IMG/VR virus record: IMGVR_UViG_3300043411_000554
Span: 1-37,340 of that record
Length of the DNA stretch: 37,340 bases
Origin: a virus
Reading direction: 5' to 3' (one strand)
Below the pieces are notes generated by a model. The model was not told the DNA's origin. It searched no databases and saw only the letters and a list, made by a program, of their open reading frames with translations. Below, piece by piece: positions 11,201-16,645 of this stretch. Every line of letters starts with the position of its first letter. The first letter of the stretch is position 1. The translations under genes and the position numbers were made by a program.

Positions 11201-11464
11201 AAGACGGCGGGCGCGACGGCAACGACACGCGCCGGGTATAGTTACGGCGGCGGTGGGGGCTGGGGTGGCGGCGGTGGCCAGTGGCAGCCGCGCGTGTATC
11301 CACCCCGGATTGACCCGCGGTATATGGATCGGGAGTTGGAGGTGAGCGCAGAGATGCTGCGCCGATGGCGGCCAGCGGATAATCAGATCGATCTATCCTG
11401 GCTGCGCGCAGGGGATCGGATTGGGCCGGATCAGATTCGGGCGTGGAGAGCGCCGAAAGGATAG
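2222..11464 (+). CDS. Giant 3080-aa virion or ejection protein with ADP-ribosyltransferase-like insert
   Basis: This one gene fills a quarter of the genome. It starts at ATG 2222 behind a good AGGAGAAGG site. Visible regions: a charged N-terminus; a mixed alpha-helical body with hydrophobic stretches near residues 760-800 (WLNLRPSHWIRN) and about 2020 (FPYHYFWTRGG), of a kind seen in very large phage internal proteins; an ADP-ribosyltransferase-like segment from about residue 1479 (LYHGS, then WFSTDKTYAQNY); a small beta domain just after it (GEVYTVKKL...); a C-terminal pair of duplicated modules (FAYDFGDDW and FRYNLGADF copies); and a Gly-rich tail. Its place between the Gln-rich protein and the head genes suggests an internal or ejection protein. 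No tape-measure signature is clear, though a tape-measure role is the main alternative. Confidence 0.75.
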   Translation: MPDWGDVESVRRWIREREEEEDQDSPRRVQGPKTREEYEREMAALRAEGEQARGWREPVRAYDRPDVQQALNQSGGRSAELLRLLSMTGEDRGEAAQPGRGGQGTGRATPDVLRGQYEQPATPTADVLRDRESEPIQRWRAPASPYQYQIEEAGLRPGDPIPAYRQWEMQRASGQAPAPDPNGGMVTRVLHDPAQYEAQRQADTAAMERQAAMLPADQRAAGYDVGNWAQDVMGPAWTYYESRRDQRAAENQARIDQGTQSWYDPALQVGGNLVDLGFYVPQKTLTGMDTNPLTDLMVAGTQLANGQEITQPEPDRPRGMTPAQIYAPIGGALNKMFNPFNPNKFDLTLQPGEYSIGEKVGAQALDYIWSEWQKHNALNETLAGLPDEQRREAELSILNATSGADRAWDTLTAIQQKQNVQTLRETANQLAAQGDGTQASLMWQTARELEAKSYADVVDENQNIWAELVEGIFADPTSLILDPIMDAGMAAWRTSRATNKVIKASQASTKALDAAVQDGIRMAGQLEDGVTVPAASNWITQLFGRTAETKAHMEADALWKSATQLFRGVDNAADAKLLLQTWIENPAQLIQGVTGITSKALRETAGVMSDRVRYGYLTVAGDEQLQALPILQAVKEKVLNLPALNAAGGFNALEFLTQLDDAIYKGVRQKYGLAALEELGDGVTKWSIRRLDQPGANGEKWAIDYLNKDGGIVRTSDAMSYDAAKKTTTDIQKALDAGKKTPTVQGALKMIGTVQRGFLSDMWLNLRPSHWIRNAAAATAATMADDLYSLRSVSGILDDLGAKFVGAAPTQRLQETISGANKMAGGQAVQSAAADGQHWSRAIWEKNNPYATLNEAASQVWSGMTHLFGTNIPFGEQAFYLRAFDKGFNRTFGKVWGDVVSQALSPKIEQLGIDPALGKSIMDSVISAGVNGSKQDVAQAARKAVYGAYQPFDPRTLGIPDELFTAQGWKAVQNGIEEWLQMSPDPASRIPEIATWIRQIAGQEKLRYGDVLRNAAPQPGVYEWTKLDDIDEAAEMADSLMQAAARAGVDPKQAQQQAQEIAGRLIDGQQQALDTFMQEAATVQNPAAMNVAFDLLATLHNLKTGARRQVDEFSRLAADAGTPEMWQRKWQETTRIYTQLSTDLEQTIMGAADSLRTVLAGGEAPRQYDWWASLRRYFDYDIEKNAELRGTPLGSTKDNRELWEAAIDANRQYLDASMVQLYDAFRRFPSIDALDVLRSAQKQIDQEGAKVAAWLGGVRNEALAGNVKWDEFFTARNSAWYRGFDNMVLYNEAAKRAIVAQGMADEVPTQLRWADEFAGGEFSLLGPSQKEGYWLARRLDDGTIHQFDTPGRDPKQASPLVPQEVLNDWYTVTNQTERMKPILEEIAQANPLPVRKPTGDLTSETVPTTGETFTDYPDPVTPWTDAELRQATSPDRDVDFGMRSSQRWKQPDAGATPSSISEPKPGPGVEPPIPTGKTRLYHGSAQPGRFDGKAWFSTDKTYAQNYRDNAELQYVDVDTDWLNKQADPDGYGQTPDRGFSFSVELDSSVTGPRRPLFPAAIDPNARLTKPASWESPQRPAPLEPGAQVRHKQTGEVYTVKKLSENGEYYFVTDANGKTKRFKNASIEGLEKPVAWVKPEEQAKVDELARLGKKQLITDHGETLRGRGYTDGQLKRFSPEEIGHAITGTSKAPKPAVETSWMVYEGQEGMAGRAELREFMRQAWDRDVAATLGDHLDLDRLARRFNKGGQIEIVNRSRDMNPKEVEELFQDLMGTTVGGQPINDLGDVERYLQQYVDAGATFTENKAVITEARQFKGMGVTEIVKDTYDEMKRFGMSDADIKELASRSRREVLEWIAAMRGKMPDTDSPYAGMITYESNTPMFRGMAGEAPGFLTDDPQESLENLYQLIRSMWGKRKQPEVGDVAVHMIQSLDDAAERIVAALPQLAQRTPNTLDAGQKRFLLQTLDSLLPTFDNAVAESRRVGESLANTAMLNYQDRRGFDSMLSLVFPYHYFWTRGGATWARRLMTQPKTMNLVYETDRAIRNANQRQDVPQRLEGAVPVAAVQGGTLFAGNPLNWLLPQPINQYVDPEAANNDLERWILRFQQVTPGLMPAMQYALDSYMDAVSPLPNGQKRVETAVRRFVPMYGAASDISQALTGQPLPAGGDQFDPYRTRRALSMMAQEGQFDGAAAQYAQQISVNLENGRDRYAGIPQQAQQAADAAYQAAMQRAGSERALSSVTGLAAGSPMYYYPDAEAEMRQAQQAYGTAGYDPLANPYGSAEQRRDVLEQNPGLPVYWSRNQAPGKLEPAQAAQRSEMWDALDAQVYGPMADAVTKAILANPDITEKELNAIKGQYYDLAGTIKGRYPGLPESDPKPPSGANPQERAIYELEKLLAVPGKPAWPGENASNTQLQQYYAAKAQWEEQRLNVIDQRLNQFAQSVEMNPSSEWQQELAKLVQGRYSSDMIRQYKELKYATDVERAWAEQEALRQETTAANWNAKGAAVAERMGPEGAALWQQYHAAAKGPERDALKQQNPAVREAIMAGYNPTQYDQAITQFGPDAWTNYYSSERPQYPEGADEAALQQYYDALQAWNQAHPYDAEMRFWLNGRANLPTPTTSGQDFAYDFGDDWQEAKAIFGEDIFDVERAANSAQNWAAWRNANPDGYMRLTGYKEWKKVAQEGATPIPEAPGIAYQPGMPRPVGSERRPVGAADWQQGLTEVQPPIKSENFALLEPGAGGAPPGMPPTSGTGFNPQMTQSAQSTGGTLFDPQMAQSAGAQSIAAPANPVMGNGNGALPTTAEGWAMRNAGYAKGAEWGARKAKVYQVFGQETGSLYDQYLSLPSGSQQRKEFKAQHPELRAVQLYTFQPEAYAQVYQVFGQEAIMAWARTPAYQDTPEAKAARSQYLDANPQAFTVGAWLYGRPGADDEDTANDEQFRYNLGADFSTAKEMFGANIWSVVEGYKRNWPKAIKSQYYKDNPSLSPFFDWWYGNLPKTAGATATTRAGYSYGGGGGWGGGGGQWQPRVYPPRIDPRYMDRELEVSAEMLRRWRPADNQIDLSWLRAGDRIGPDQIRAWRAPKG
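6640..6935 (+). other. ART-like domain insert within the giant gene
   Basis: Codons from about 6650 encode TRLYHGSAQPGRF followed by AWFSTDKTYAQNYRD, then a beta-rich stretch ending near PLFPAAIDPNARL. The Arg/Tyr-His-Gly start followed by a Phe-Ser-Thr strand and an Ala-x-x-Tyr helix is the usual pattern of ADP-ribosyltransferase folds such as those in phage polyvalent proteins. The DNA here is visibly less GC-rich (for example runs of aaaac and aacaaac) than the flanking gene, consistent with a transferred domain. I cannot assign the third catalytic residue with confidence. Confidence 0.5.
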
Positions 11465-11469
11465 GAGAG

Positions 11470-11988
11470 ATGGCAACGCATCCAGCTAACGCTGTGTTTG
11501 TGAGTGGTGACGGGAAGGTATCGTTCAATGAGAATGGGCGGAAGCTCGACAGCAACGGCAATGTGGTGTGGGGCGACCGGCAGAGTTTGCGGGGGGCACG
11601 CGCCAGGGTGAGGCCGGAGATTATCGAGGCATACGAGCGGGAAGCACAGGCGCAGCAGCAGGCACAGCAGGCGCCGCCCGTGCAGGAGTACCGGCCGCCA
11701 GCGGTGGCGGAGCCAGTGCTGGCGGCGCCACCGGCTGACCCGTGGGCAGGGGTGAGCGCATGGGATGCGCCGATGCAGCAGGGGCAGAACTGGCGGCAGT
11801 ATGCGCCGCCACAGCGACCCGCGGCGCCGGCGTGGGAGCCGCCACCCAGCGGGATGGGGGGCGGTGGGGCGCCGCCGAATTGGAACCAGTACACGCCGCC
11901 ACAGCAGCGACAACAGGCGCCGCCACAGCAAGCACAACAGCAGATGTACCTGCCGATGGTGCAGTCGTGGAACCGGTTCAGGCGATAG
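11470..11988 (+). CDS. Pro/Gln-rich structural protein, unknown function
   Basis: This 172-aa protein has a small folded N-terminus (ANAVFVSGDGKVSFNENGRKLD). A long disordered tail rich in Pro, Gln and Ala follows, with PPQQ and WNQYTPPQQ motifs. ATG 11470 is preferred, although its AGGAG lies unusually close (2-3 bases). An in-frame GTG at 11443 would overlap the giant gene but has no ribosome-binding site. The gene sits between the giant protein and the scaffold/capsid pair, just upstream of a promoter-like element that begins at its stop codon. It is probably a minor head component. I do not recognise the family. Confidence 0.65.
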   Translation: MATHPANAVFVSGDGKVSFNENGRKLDSNGNVVWGDRQSLRGARARVRPEIIEAYEREAQAQQQAQQAPPVQEYRPPAVAEPVLAAPPADPWAGVSAWDAPMQQGQNWRQYAPPQRPAAPAWEPPPSGMGGGGAPPNWNQYTPPQQRQQAPPQQAQQQMYLPMVQSWNRFRR

Positions 11989-12018
11989 GTAGCAGACGCA
12001 GAACGAACGTGCTAGAAT
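11988..12018 (+). promoter_or_regulatory. Promoter-like element, copy 1 (extended -10)
   Basis: This 31-base element matches 31301-31331 at 27 of 31 positions. It contains TGCTAGAAT, which reads as an extended -10 (TG-n-TAGAAT at 12010-12018). TAGCAG sits where a -35 would be and forms an inverted pair TAGCA...TGCTA with the -10 region. The middle, AGAACGAACGTGCT, is an imperfect palindrome that could bind a dimeric regulator. It lies directly before a terminator and the scaffold/capsid genes. Confidence 0.6.
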
Positions 12019-12034
12019 GGCAGGAGAGCGGGGA

Positions 12035-12071
12035 GCGGGCGCCTGGTTGACGGGCGCCCGCTTCCTTTTTT
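12035..12071 (+). terminator. Intrinsic terminator or attenuator before scaffold gene
   Basis: A perfect 9-bp GC stem (GCGGGCGCC with GGCGCCCGC, 9-base loop) is followed by TTCCTTTTTT. It starts only 16 bases after the promoter-like -10, and the scaffold ribosome-binding site lies downstream. It could end transcripts from the 3080-aa gene, attenuate the promoter at 11988-12018, or both. Confidence 0.8.
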
Positions 12072-12102
12072 ATCAGCCACGATTTCCAGGAGCAAGCACA
12101 AC

Positions 12103-12867
12103 ATGGCAGAAGAATTGACAAGCGGCCAGCCTGCACAGGCGGCGCCATCGCCAGAGACCGGCGGTCAAGCGCCAGCAGCAGGGCGGCAGCCTCAGTTCGC
12201 AGGACGGGGGGCGAGGGGCGAGACACCCACGCCGCAGCGCGAGACGCAATCGGCAACGCCAGCGCAGGGCGGAGAGACACCGCAGGCGCAACCAGGCGAG
12301 ACGGCCCCGGCCGGGATGAGCGCAGAGGAAGCGAAGGCGAAGGGGTTCAATCTCTTCGAGGACGAGAACTTCCGCAAGGTGCAGTCCGCATGGCAACGGC
12401 AAATGGCGCAGCTGCAGCAACAGAATACGGAGATGGCGCGGCGGGTGCGCGAGTCCGAACTGAAGGGGCTGGACGACTTCGAGAAGCTGGCCTACGAAAA
12501 GAAGGAACTCGAAAGCGCCATTCGCACCATGCAGCAGCAGCGAGACCTGGAGATCATGGCGTACCAACGCCAGCAGGACATCCAACAGATCGCCAACGAG
12601 ACCGGCGTGGAAGCGGACGAGATCATGCAGGCGACGGACTATGCCAATGCTTGGCAGCGGGCGGCGCTGAAACTACGCAGCCAGGTGGCGGACTTGCAGA
12701 AGCAGGTCGACCGGCTGGAGGTCAAGAAGAAAGAAGCGAACGCTCCCTACCTGGGCGGCGGCACGGCGAGTGCTGGCGAGGGCGAACTATCAACCGCATG
12801 GGAGGCGGCGCGCCGGAGCCGAGACCCGGCTGCCTGGGTGCGCGCTGTAAGAGAGAGCAAGAAATAG
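12103..12867 (+). CDS. Probable capsid scaffolding protein
   Basis: This 254-aa protein has a disordered Pro/Ala/Gln/Thr-rich N-terminus (residues 1-70). A long charged coiled coil follows (about 85-215, including ELKGLDDFEKLAYEKKELE and LRSQVADLQKQVDRLEVKK), with a short basic tail ending VRAVRESKK. Length, composition and position immediately upstream of the major capsid gene (11-base gap) are those of phage scaffolds, where the basic C-terminus binds the capsid protein. The start is ATG 12103 with AGGAG about 10 bases upstream. No protease is seen nearby, so the scaffold may leave without cleavage. The identification rests on architecture and synteny, not on a specific sequence family. Confidence 0.75.
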   Translation: MAEELTSGQPAQAAPSPETGGQAPAAGRQPQFAGRGARGETPTPQRETQSATPAQGGETPQAQPGETAPAGMSAEEAKAKGFNLFEDENFRKVQSAWQRQMAQLQQQNTEMARRVRESELKGLDDFEKLAYEKKELESAIRTMQQQRDLEIMAYQRQQDIQQIANETGVEADEIMQATDYANAWQRAALKLRSQVADLQKQVDRLEVKKKEANAPYLGGGTASAGEGELSTAWEAARRSRDPAAWVRAVRESKK

Positions 12868-12878
12868 AGGAGTGAGAG

Positions 12879-14021
12879 ATGGCTACCGGGACACGGACTA
12901 GCTACACCGACAGCAATGTCAATATGCGCAGCATCGCCGATGCTGTGTTCATGATCGATTGGACAGAAGCGCCTTTGCTCAACATCCTGGGCTTTGGGCC
13001 GGAGAACGTGCGCAAGTTTGAGCTGGTGAACTTCCCCTCGACGAAGGTTGAGTGGATCGAAGACACCATGTCGCCGTACACCACGACGACGGCGGAAGAC
13101 ATGGACACCAGCGAGACCGGGCTGGATGTGGCGACGGACACGGGATCGTATTTCCGCCAGGGCGACATCATCAGCGTGGGCAGCGAGTATATGCTGGTGA
13201 CCAGCGTTAGCTCCGACACACTAACGGTGGTGCGCGGCTACGGCAGCACGACGGCGGCGTCCAGCTCGACCGGCGCAACGGTGACGCTGTTGACGCGCGC
13301 GATGCCGGAAGGGGCAGACGCCACGACCGGGCACACGACCACGGCCAGCCAGCCGTACAACTACAGCCAGATCATCAGCGAGGCGGCGAAGGCCACGAAG
13401 ACGGCCATCGCCATCAAGAAGTACGGGATCGCCGATGAGATAGACTACCAGGTGGGCAAGCTTTTTGCCAACGGCGGCCAGGCCGGGAAGCTGGCGCAGT
13501 TCCTCCAGCGCACGTTCTACTATGGCAAGCGGGTGCAGCGGTCGGCCAGCGCGTATGGCAGCATGGGCGGCTTTGGGGTGTTCGTGACGACCAACGTCTC
13601 CAACCTGGCAAGCGCCAGCCTGCAACGCAGCGACATCCACACGAAGATCCGGCAGATCAGGGATGGCGGCGGGATGTGCTCGCATCTGATTACCGGGTCG
13701 TGGGGGCTGGAGAAGATCAACGGGATGTACGAGGGGAGCATCCGCACGACACGCGACGAGACGCGCGGCGGCAGCGAGATCACGATGGTCAAGACCCCAC
13801 ACGGCGAGGTCGAGGTGGTGTACGACTGGATGTGTCCGGCTGGCTATATGTACTTCATCAACCAGGAGAAGTGCGGGTGGCTGCCGGTGCGTCCGTTCGA
13901 GGCCGGGAAGATCGCCGAACAGGGCGACTACTTCGTCACCGATGTAGTGGGCGAGTACACGTTCGGCATTGCCAACGAGGAGAGCCACGGGCTGATTTAT
14001 GGGTTTAGCACTTCGAGCTGA
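12879..14021 (+). CDS. Major capsid protein, SU10/DUF5309-like (HK97 fold expected)
   Basis: This 380-aa protein resembles the SU10-type major capsid family (DUF5309). The N-terminal part has IADAVFMIDWTEAPLLNILG. A central beta insert follows with the typical GSEYMLVTSVSSDTLTVVRG segment and a Gly/Thr/Ser loop. Next come an alpha-helical stretch (SEAAKATKTAIAIKKYG, then FLQRTFYYGKR) and a C-terminal beta domain ending in GLIYGFSTSS. It would build the icosahedral shell on the scaffold encoded 11 bases upstream. A strong ribosome-binding site (GAGGAGTGAGAG) precedes ATG 12879, consistent with high expression. I am confident of the capsid role and less so of the exact family. Confidence 0.88.
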   Translation: MATGTRTSYTDSNVNMRSIADAVFMIDWTEAPLLNILGFGPENVRKFELVNFPSTKVEWIEDTMSPYTTTTAEDMDTSETGLDVATDTGSYFRQGDIISVGSEYMLVTSVSSDTLTVVRGYGSTTAASSSTGATVTLLTRAMPEGADATTGHTTTASQPYNYSQIISEAAKATKTAIAIKKYGIADEIDYQVGKLFANGGQAGKLAQFLQRTFYYGKRVQRSASAYGSMGGFGVFVTTNVSNLASASLQRSDIHTKIRQIRDGGGMCSHLITGSWGLEKINGMYEGSIRTTRDETRGGSEITMVKTPHGEVEVVYDWMCPAGYMYFINQEKCGWLPVRPFEAGKIAEQGDYFVTDVVGEYTFGIANEESHGLIYGFSTSS

Positions 14022-14040
14022 GATTAGGAGATTGGAGATT

Positions 14041-14073
14041 GGGAGATTGGAGATTACGCCAGTCTCCCTTCTT
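14041..14073 (+). terminator. Terminator-like hairpin after capsid gene, built from GGAGATT repeats
   Basis: The gap 14022-14096 starts with tandem GGAGATT-type repeats, a kind of intergenic repeat I associate with Chloroflexota. GGGAGATTGG at 14041-14050 pairs with CCAGTCTCCC at 14059-14068 over 10 bp including one wobble, followed by TTCTT. The short, interrupted T tract suggests partial termination after the capsid gene. Confidence 0.5.
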
Positions 14074-14096
14074 GCGATCTCTACCAGGAGACAACC

Positions 14097-14672
14097 ATGA
14101 TTACGAATCAGCCACAACAGTTCGAGAGCGGGATTGATGGGGCGGGGCCGGTGCAGTGGTTCGGGCCGGACGCGCCAGACGGAGACCGGGGGCCGTGGGT
14201 TAGCGCGCCGGTGGGCAGCATGTACTGCAAGAAGAGCGCCACGCAGACGACCTGGTACGTGAAGGAGAAGAACGACGGCGCCGACAATGACTGGTCGGTG
14301 CGCTGGGGTGAGATTCGCCAGACGTTCGACTTCGCCGACTTCACGGACGGCGGCAGCGCGGCGGGCACACTGGCGCTGAGTGAGCCACTGCCGGTGGGGG
14401 CGTGGGTGCTGCGCGCGGTGCTGCGCAACGTGACCGGGTTCACCGGAAACACGAGCGCGGTGATCACGGTGGGCGACGGCACGGACGTTGACCGGTACAA
14501 CACGGGCACGCCAAGCGTCTTCACGACAGCCAACGCCATCGACCTGGGCGCACCCAGCGGCACGCAGATTCACTCGGCGGCCGCCACGGTGACAGTGACG
14601 GTGACGGGCGGGTCTGACTTCGGCGCCATCACGGCCGGGCAGGCGACGATCTCGATCTACTATCTGGGTTAG
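14097..14672 (+). CDS. Probable head decoration or fibre protein
   Basis: This 191-aa protein is beta-rich. The N-terminal segment (APVGSMYCKKSATQTTWYVKEK, followed by NDWSVRW) resembles the short beta module common in phage decoration and fibre proteins. The rest is Thr/Ala/Gly-rich strands ending in QATISIYYLG. It sits directly after the major capsid gene behind a good AGGAG site, the usual place for a capsid-binding accessory protein. Function is inferred from position and composition only. A head-fibre or tail-associated role is also possible. Confidence 0.6.
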   Translation: MITNQPQQFESGIDGAGPVQWFGPDAPDGDRGPWVSAPVGSMYCKKSATQTTWYVKEKNDGADNDWSVRWGEIRQTFDFADFTDGGSAAGTLALSEPLPVGAWVLRAVLRNVTGFTGNTSAVITVGDGTDVDRYNTGTPSVFTTANAIDLGAPSGTQIHSAAATVTVTVTGGSDFGAITAGQATISIYYLG

Positions 14673-14673
14673 G

Positions 14674-14807
14674 GCAAGGGCGATTCACATCGGGGTGAAG
14701 GTTGGGTGCATCCATGAGCGCCGGGCGGCACCGAAGCGTTACGTGTTGCGTAGCGTAGCTGGATTGTAGGTGCGCTGGGCGCCTAGCCCTGGTGTGGATC
14801 GCTTTGC
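14674..14807 (+). ncRNA. Candidate structured leader RNA
   Basis: The 146-base gap holds no ORF but a strong fold. Bases 14680-14695 pair throughout with 14787-14802: 16 bp including three G-U wobbles. The stem extends outward (GCAAG with TTTGC) with one bulge. Inside, CGTTACG and CGTAGCG form a 7-bp hairpin with a 5-base loop (one wobble), and GCACC can pair with GGTGC. Wobble pairing suggests selection at the RNA level. The element ends directly next to a hairpin that covers the next gene's ribosome-binding site, so it looks like a regulatory leader. I do not recognise it as a known riboswitch or ribozyme. Confidence 0.55.
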
Positions 14808-14810
14808 TAT

Positions 14811-14828
14811 ATAGGAGTTGAGTCCTAT
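14811..14828 (+). promoter_or_regulatory. Hairpin sequestering ribosome-binding site and start codon
   Basis: ATAGGA (14811-14816) pairs perfectly with TCCTAT (14823-14828) across a 6-base loop. The AGGAG ribosome-binding site (14813-14817) and the first two bases of the ATG at 14827 are both inside or next to the stem. Translation of the 112-aa gene would be low unless the hairpin opens, which suggests control by the structured RNA just upstream. Confidence 0.6.
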
Positions 14829-15165
14829 GAGTTGTTACAAGACGGCCGTCCTGCAGAACGCAGCGACGGCGACGGGGAACGGCACGGCGCTCGATTGCAC
14901 GCCGGTGAATGACGGGCCGTATTACAGCCTGACGGCGCAGGTTGCCGGGATTACGACGGCGACGATTACCTGGGAGGGGACGGTGGACGGCACCAACTGG
15001 GTAGCGGTGCAGGCCACGAACCTGAACAGCGGCGCAGCGGCGACGACGGCGACGGCGGATGGGTTGTTCCGGGTGACGGTGTTGGGGCTGCGCCAGGTGC
15101 GCGCCCGGATCAGTGCGTACACCAGCGGGACGATCACGGTGACGGGTACATTAGCCGACATGTGA
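14827..15165 (+). CDS. Small beta-rich virion protein
   Basis: This 112-aa protein (MSCYKTAVLQN...GTLADM) consists of short strands rich in Thr, Ala and Val, with TATITWEGTVDGTNW and VRARISAYTSGTITVTG. That pattern is typical of small immunoglobulin-like or decoration modules in phage particles. ATG 14827 was chosen because of AGGAG nine bases upstream. The same stretch lies in a hairpin that would hide it. A decoration or connector-associated role is likely, but no specific family is recognised. Confidence 0.6.
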   Translation: MSCYKTAVLQNAATATGNGTALDCTPVNDGPYYSLTAQVAGITTATITWEGTVDGTNWVAVQATNLNSGAAATTATADGLFRVTVLGLRQVRARISAYTSGTITVTGTLADM

Positions 15166-15177
15166 AAGTGATGCGCG

Positions 15178-15468
15178 ATGGCTGAACGCAGGGAGTTTCC
15201 CCAGCTACTGCGCCGGAAGCGATACCTTGAGCAGGAACTATACACCTACGACAAGTACTTGCGGCGGGATGAGACTGACCCCAAACAGCAAACACGGTGG
15301 GCGTTGGACGCCGAGACGAACAATGAGGAGCTAAACGAGATCGACTATGTACTGCGCTACTTCGAGCGGCTGGGGAATGGGTATCACTTGTCGCGGCGAC
15401 AGTGGCTGCTGCTGGTCAGTCTCGCAGGGCTGGCGATTGTGTTGGGAGTGATAGCGGTGGTGCGATGA
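15178..15468 (+). CDS. Small coiled-coil protein with C-terminal membrane anchor
   Basis: This 96-aa protein has a charged alpha-helical N-terminus (residues 1-70, Arg/Glu-rich, probably coiled coil). One C-terminal transmembrane helix follows (about 76-94, WLLLVSLAGLAIVLGVIAVV). Its stop overlaps the start of the next membrane-protein gene, so the two are probably made together. Paired small membrane proteins amid virion genes are candidates for lysis (spanin- or holin-like) or for membrane attachment during ejection. The sequence does not decide this. Confidence 0.65.
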   Translation: MAERREFPQLLRRKRYLEQELYTYDKYLRRDETDPKQQTRWALDAETNNEELNEIDYVLRYFERLGNGYHLSRRQWLLLVSLAGLAIVLGVIAVVR

Positions 15469-15800
15469 GCATAGACGAAGTGATCAGGGTATGGGGCTAT
15501 ATGGTGCTGGCGCCAGGGCTGGCATACCTGGGGATGGTGGCGCGTAATCGGGGGCAGGCGTGGTGGAGTTGGTTGGCTTTCACGTTGAGCCTCTTTTTCT
15601 TTTTGTTGATGGTGGGGCTGGTGCTGCTGCGCATGGGGCGCCCCATGCCCGTGCTGCTGCATATCAACACGGGCGTAGTTCTGGCGATGGCGCTGATCGT
15701 GCTGCGCCAGAGCCTGGTCTATTTGAGGCTGTGGTGGGTGGAGTGGAAAACGCAGCGAGAGCACGACCCGTTGCAGCGATGCACGATGGGGAATGGGTGA
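15465..15800 (+). CDS. Multi-pass membrane protein, holin candidate
   Basis: This 111-aa protein has three hydrophobic segments (about residues 7-25, 32-53 and 64-82) and a basic C-terminus (WWVEWKTQREHDPLQRC). It starts at ATG 15465, overlapping the TGA of the preceding gene. Length, three transmembrane helices and a charged tail fit the class I holin pattern. Holins cannot be identified from topology alone, and no endolysin is adjacent. Confidence 0.55.
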   Translation: MSIDEVIRVWGYMVLAPGLAYLGMVARNRGQAWWSWLAFTLSLFFFLLMVGLVLLRMGRPMPVLLHINTGVVLAMALIVLRQSLVYLRLWWVEWKTQREHDPLQRCTMGNG

Positions 15801-15803
15801 GCC

Positions 15804-16643
15804 ATGCTGTATCTACGGGCACAGAACGAACTGCTGGCGCAGATGCAGCGGCAGTTACGCGACACGGGCATGAGCCGGTGGACGGAGACAGAACTGACGG
15901 ACGCACTAAGCCGGGCGCTCGACACGTGGGCAGGCCGGGTGAGTGTGCAGGCTACCTACGAACTGCCGAACGGATGGCCGAATGATCAGTTCGAGATCAC
16001 GCTGGAGGATTGGCTGCCCGACGATGTACGCCCACAGGCACAGTGGCCGGTCGATCCACTGCTCCCCAACGAAGTGACCCTCAGCACGTGGAAAGACATC
16101 ACTACCTGGCAGGTGGAAGCGGCGGAGGATGGCACGCGCACGCTGCGGCTGAACATGGTGCCATACAACGGGCAACTGCGGCTGCTCTACCCGGTGCGTA
16201 ATGGGCGGCTACCCGCCACAGCGGTGACGCTGGACGGTGCGATCACGGCGAGTGCGACCAGCCTGGCGCTAGATACGGAACTGCCGGAGGTGGGGCGGGC
16301 GGGCTGGGTGCGCATCGGCGCCGAGTGGATCGGGTACCGAGGGGTGGCGCTGGCGAGTGGGGCGACGACGCTAACGCACTTGGTGCGGGGACAGCACGAT
16401 ACGACGGCGGGCAGCCACAGCGACGGCGACGCAGTGCAGTGGGGGGTGGCGGCGCACAATATGGCGCTCTTTGCCCAGCTACTGGATCAGGCGTGTGCGT
16501 TTGCGCACGAGTACTACCTGACGGATGGCAGTCCGCGGGAGCGTGACCTGCACGAGCGGATGCTGAGTTATTTCCAGCAGCGCAGTGATCTGTTCTGGCG
16601 GCGCCATGTGCCACGGGCGCCGCGGTGGAAGTATGGGGTGTAA
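15804..16643 (+). CDS. Probable head-tail connector or adaptor
   Basis: This 279-aa protein starts with a helical segment (NELLAQMQRQLRDTGMSRW, then DALSRALDTWAGR) like those of phage adaptor proteins that bind the portal. A beta-rich middle with an insert follows (WVRIGAEWIGYRGV...LTHLVRGQHDT), as seen in baseplate and neck proteins. The C-terminus is helical (LLDQACAFAHEYYLTD...YFQQRSDLFW). It lies three bases after the membrane-protein gene and directly before tail genes, which fits a neck function. The assignment is by architecture and position. Confidence 0.55.
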   Translation: MLYLRAQNELLAQMQRQLRDTGMSRWTETELTDALSRALDTWAGRVSVQATYELPNGWPNDQFEITLEDWLPDDVRPQAQWPVDPLLPNEVTLSTWKDITTWQVEAAEDGTRTLRLNMVPYNGQLRLLYPVRNGRLPATAVTLDGAITASATSLALDTELPEVGRAGWVRIGAEWIGYRGVALASGATTLTHLVRGQHDTTAGSHSDGDAVQWGVAAHNMALFAQLLDQACAFAHEYYLTDGSPRERDLHERMLSYFQQRSDLFWRRHVPRAPRWKYGV

Positions 16644-16645
16644 CG

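Noticed and set aside
2222-11464. Virion RNA polymerase of the N4 type, given the protein's size
   Set aside because: I looked for the polymerase motifs of single-subunit RNA polymerases and found no convincing set, so size alone is not enough.
11999-12012. LexA/SOS box in AGAACGAACGTGCT
   Set aside because: GAAC is present but the mirrored GTTC is not, and the half-site spacing does not match the Gram-positive LexA box. Kept only as a generic near-palindrome.
14806-14814. A promoter in TGCTATATA before the 14827 gene
   Set aside because: It would start transcription at or beyond the ribosome-binding site, leaving no leader. The sequence is better explained as part of the stem and the AGGAG hairpin.
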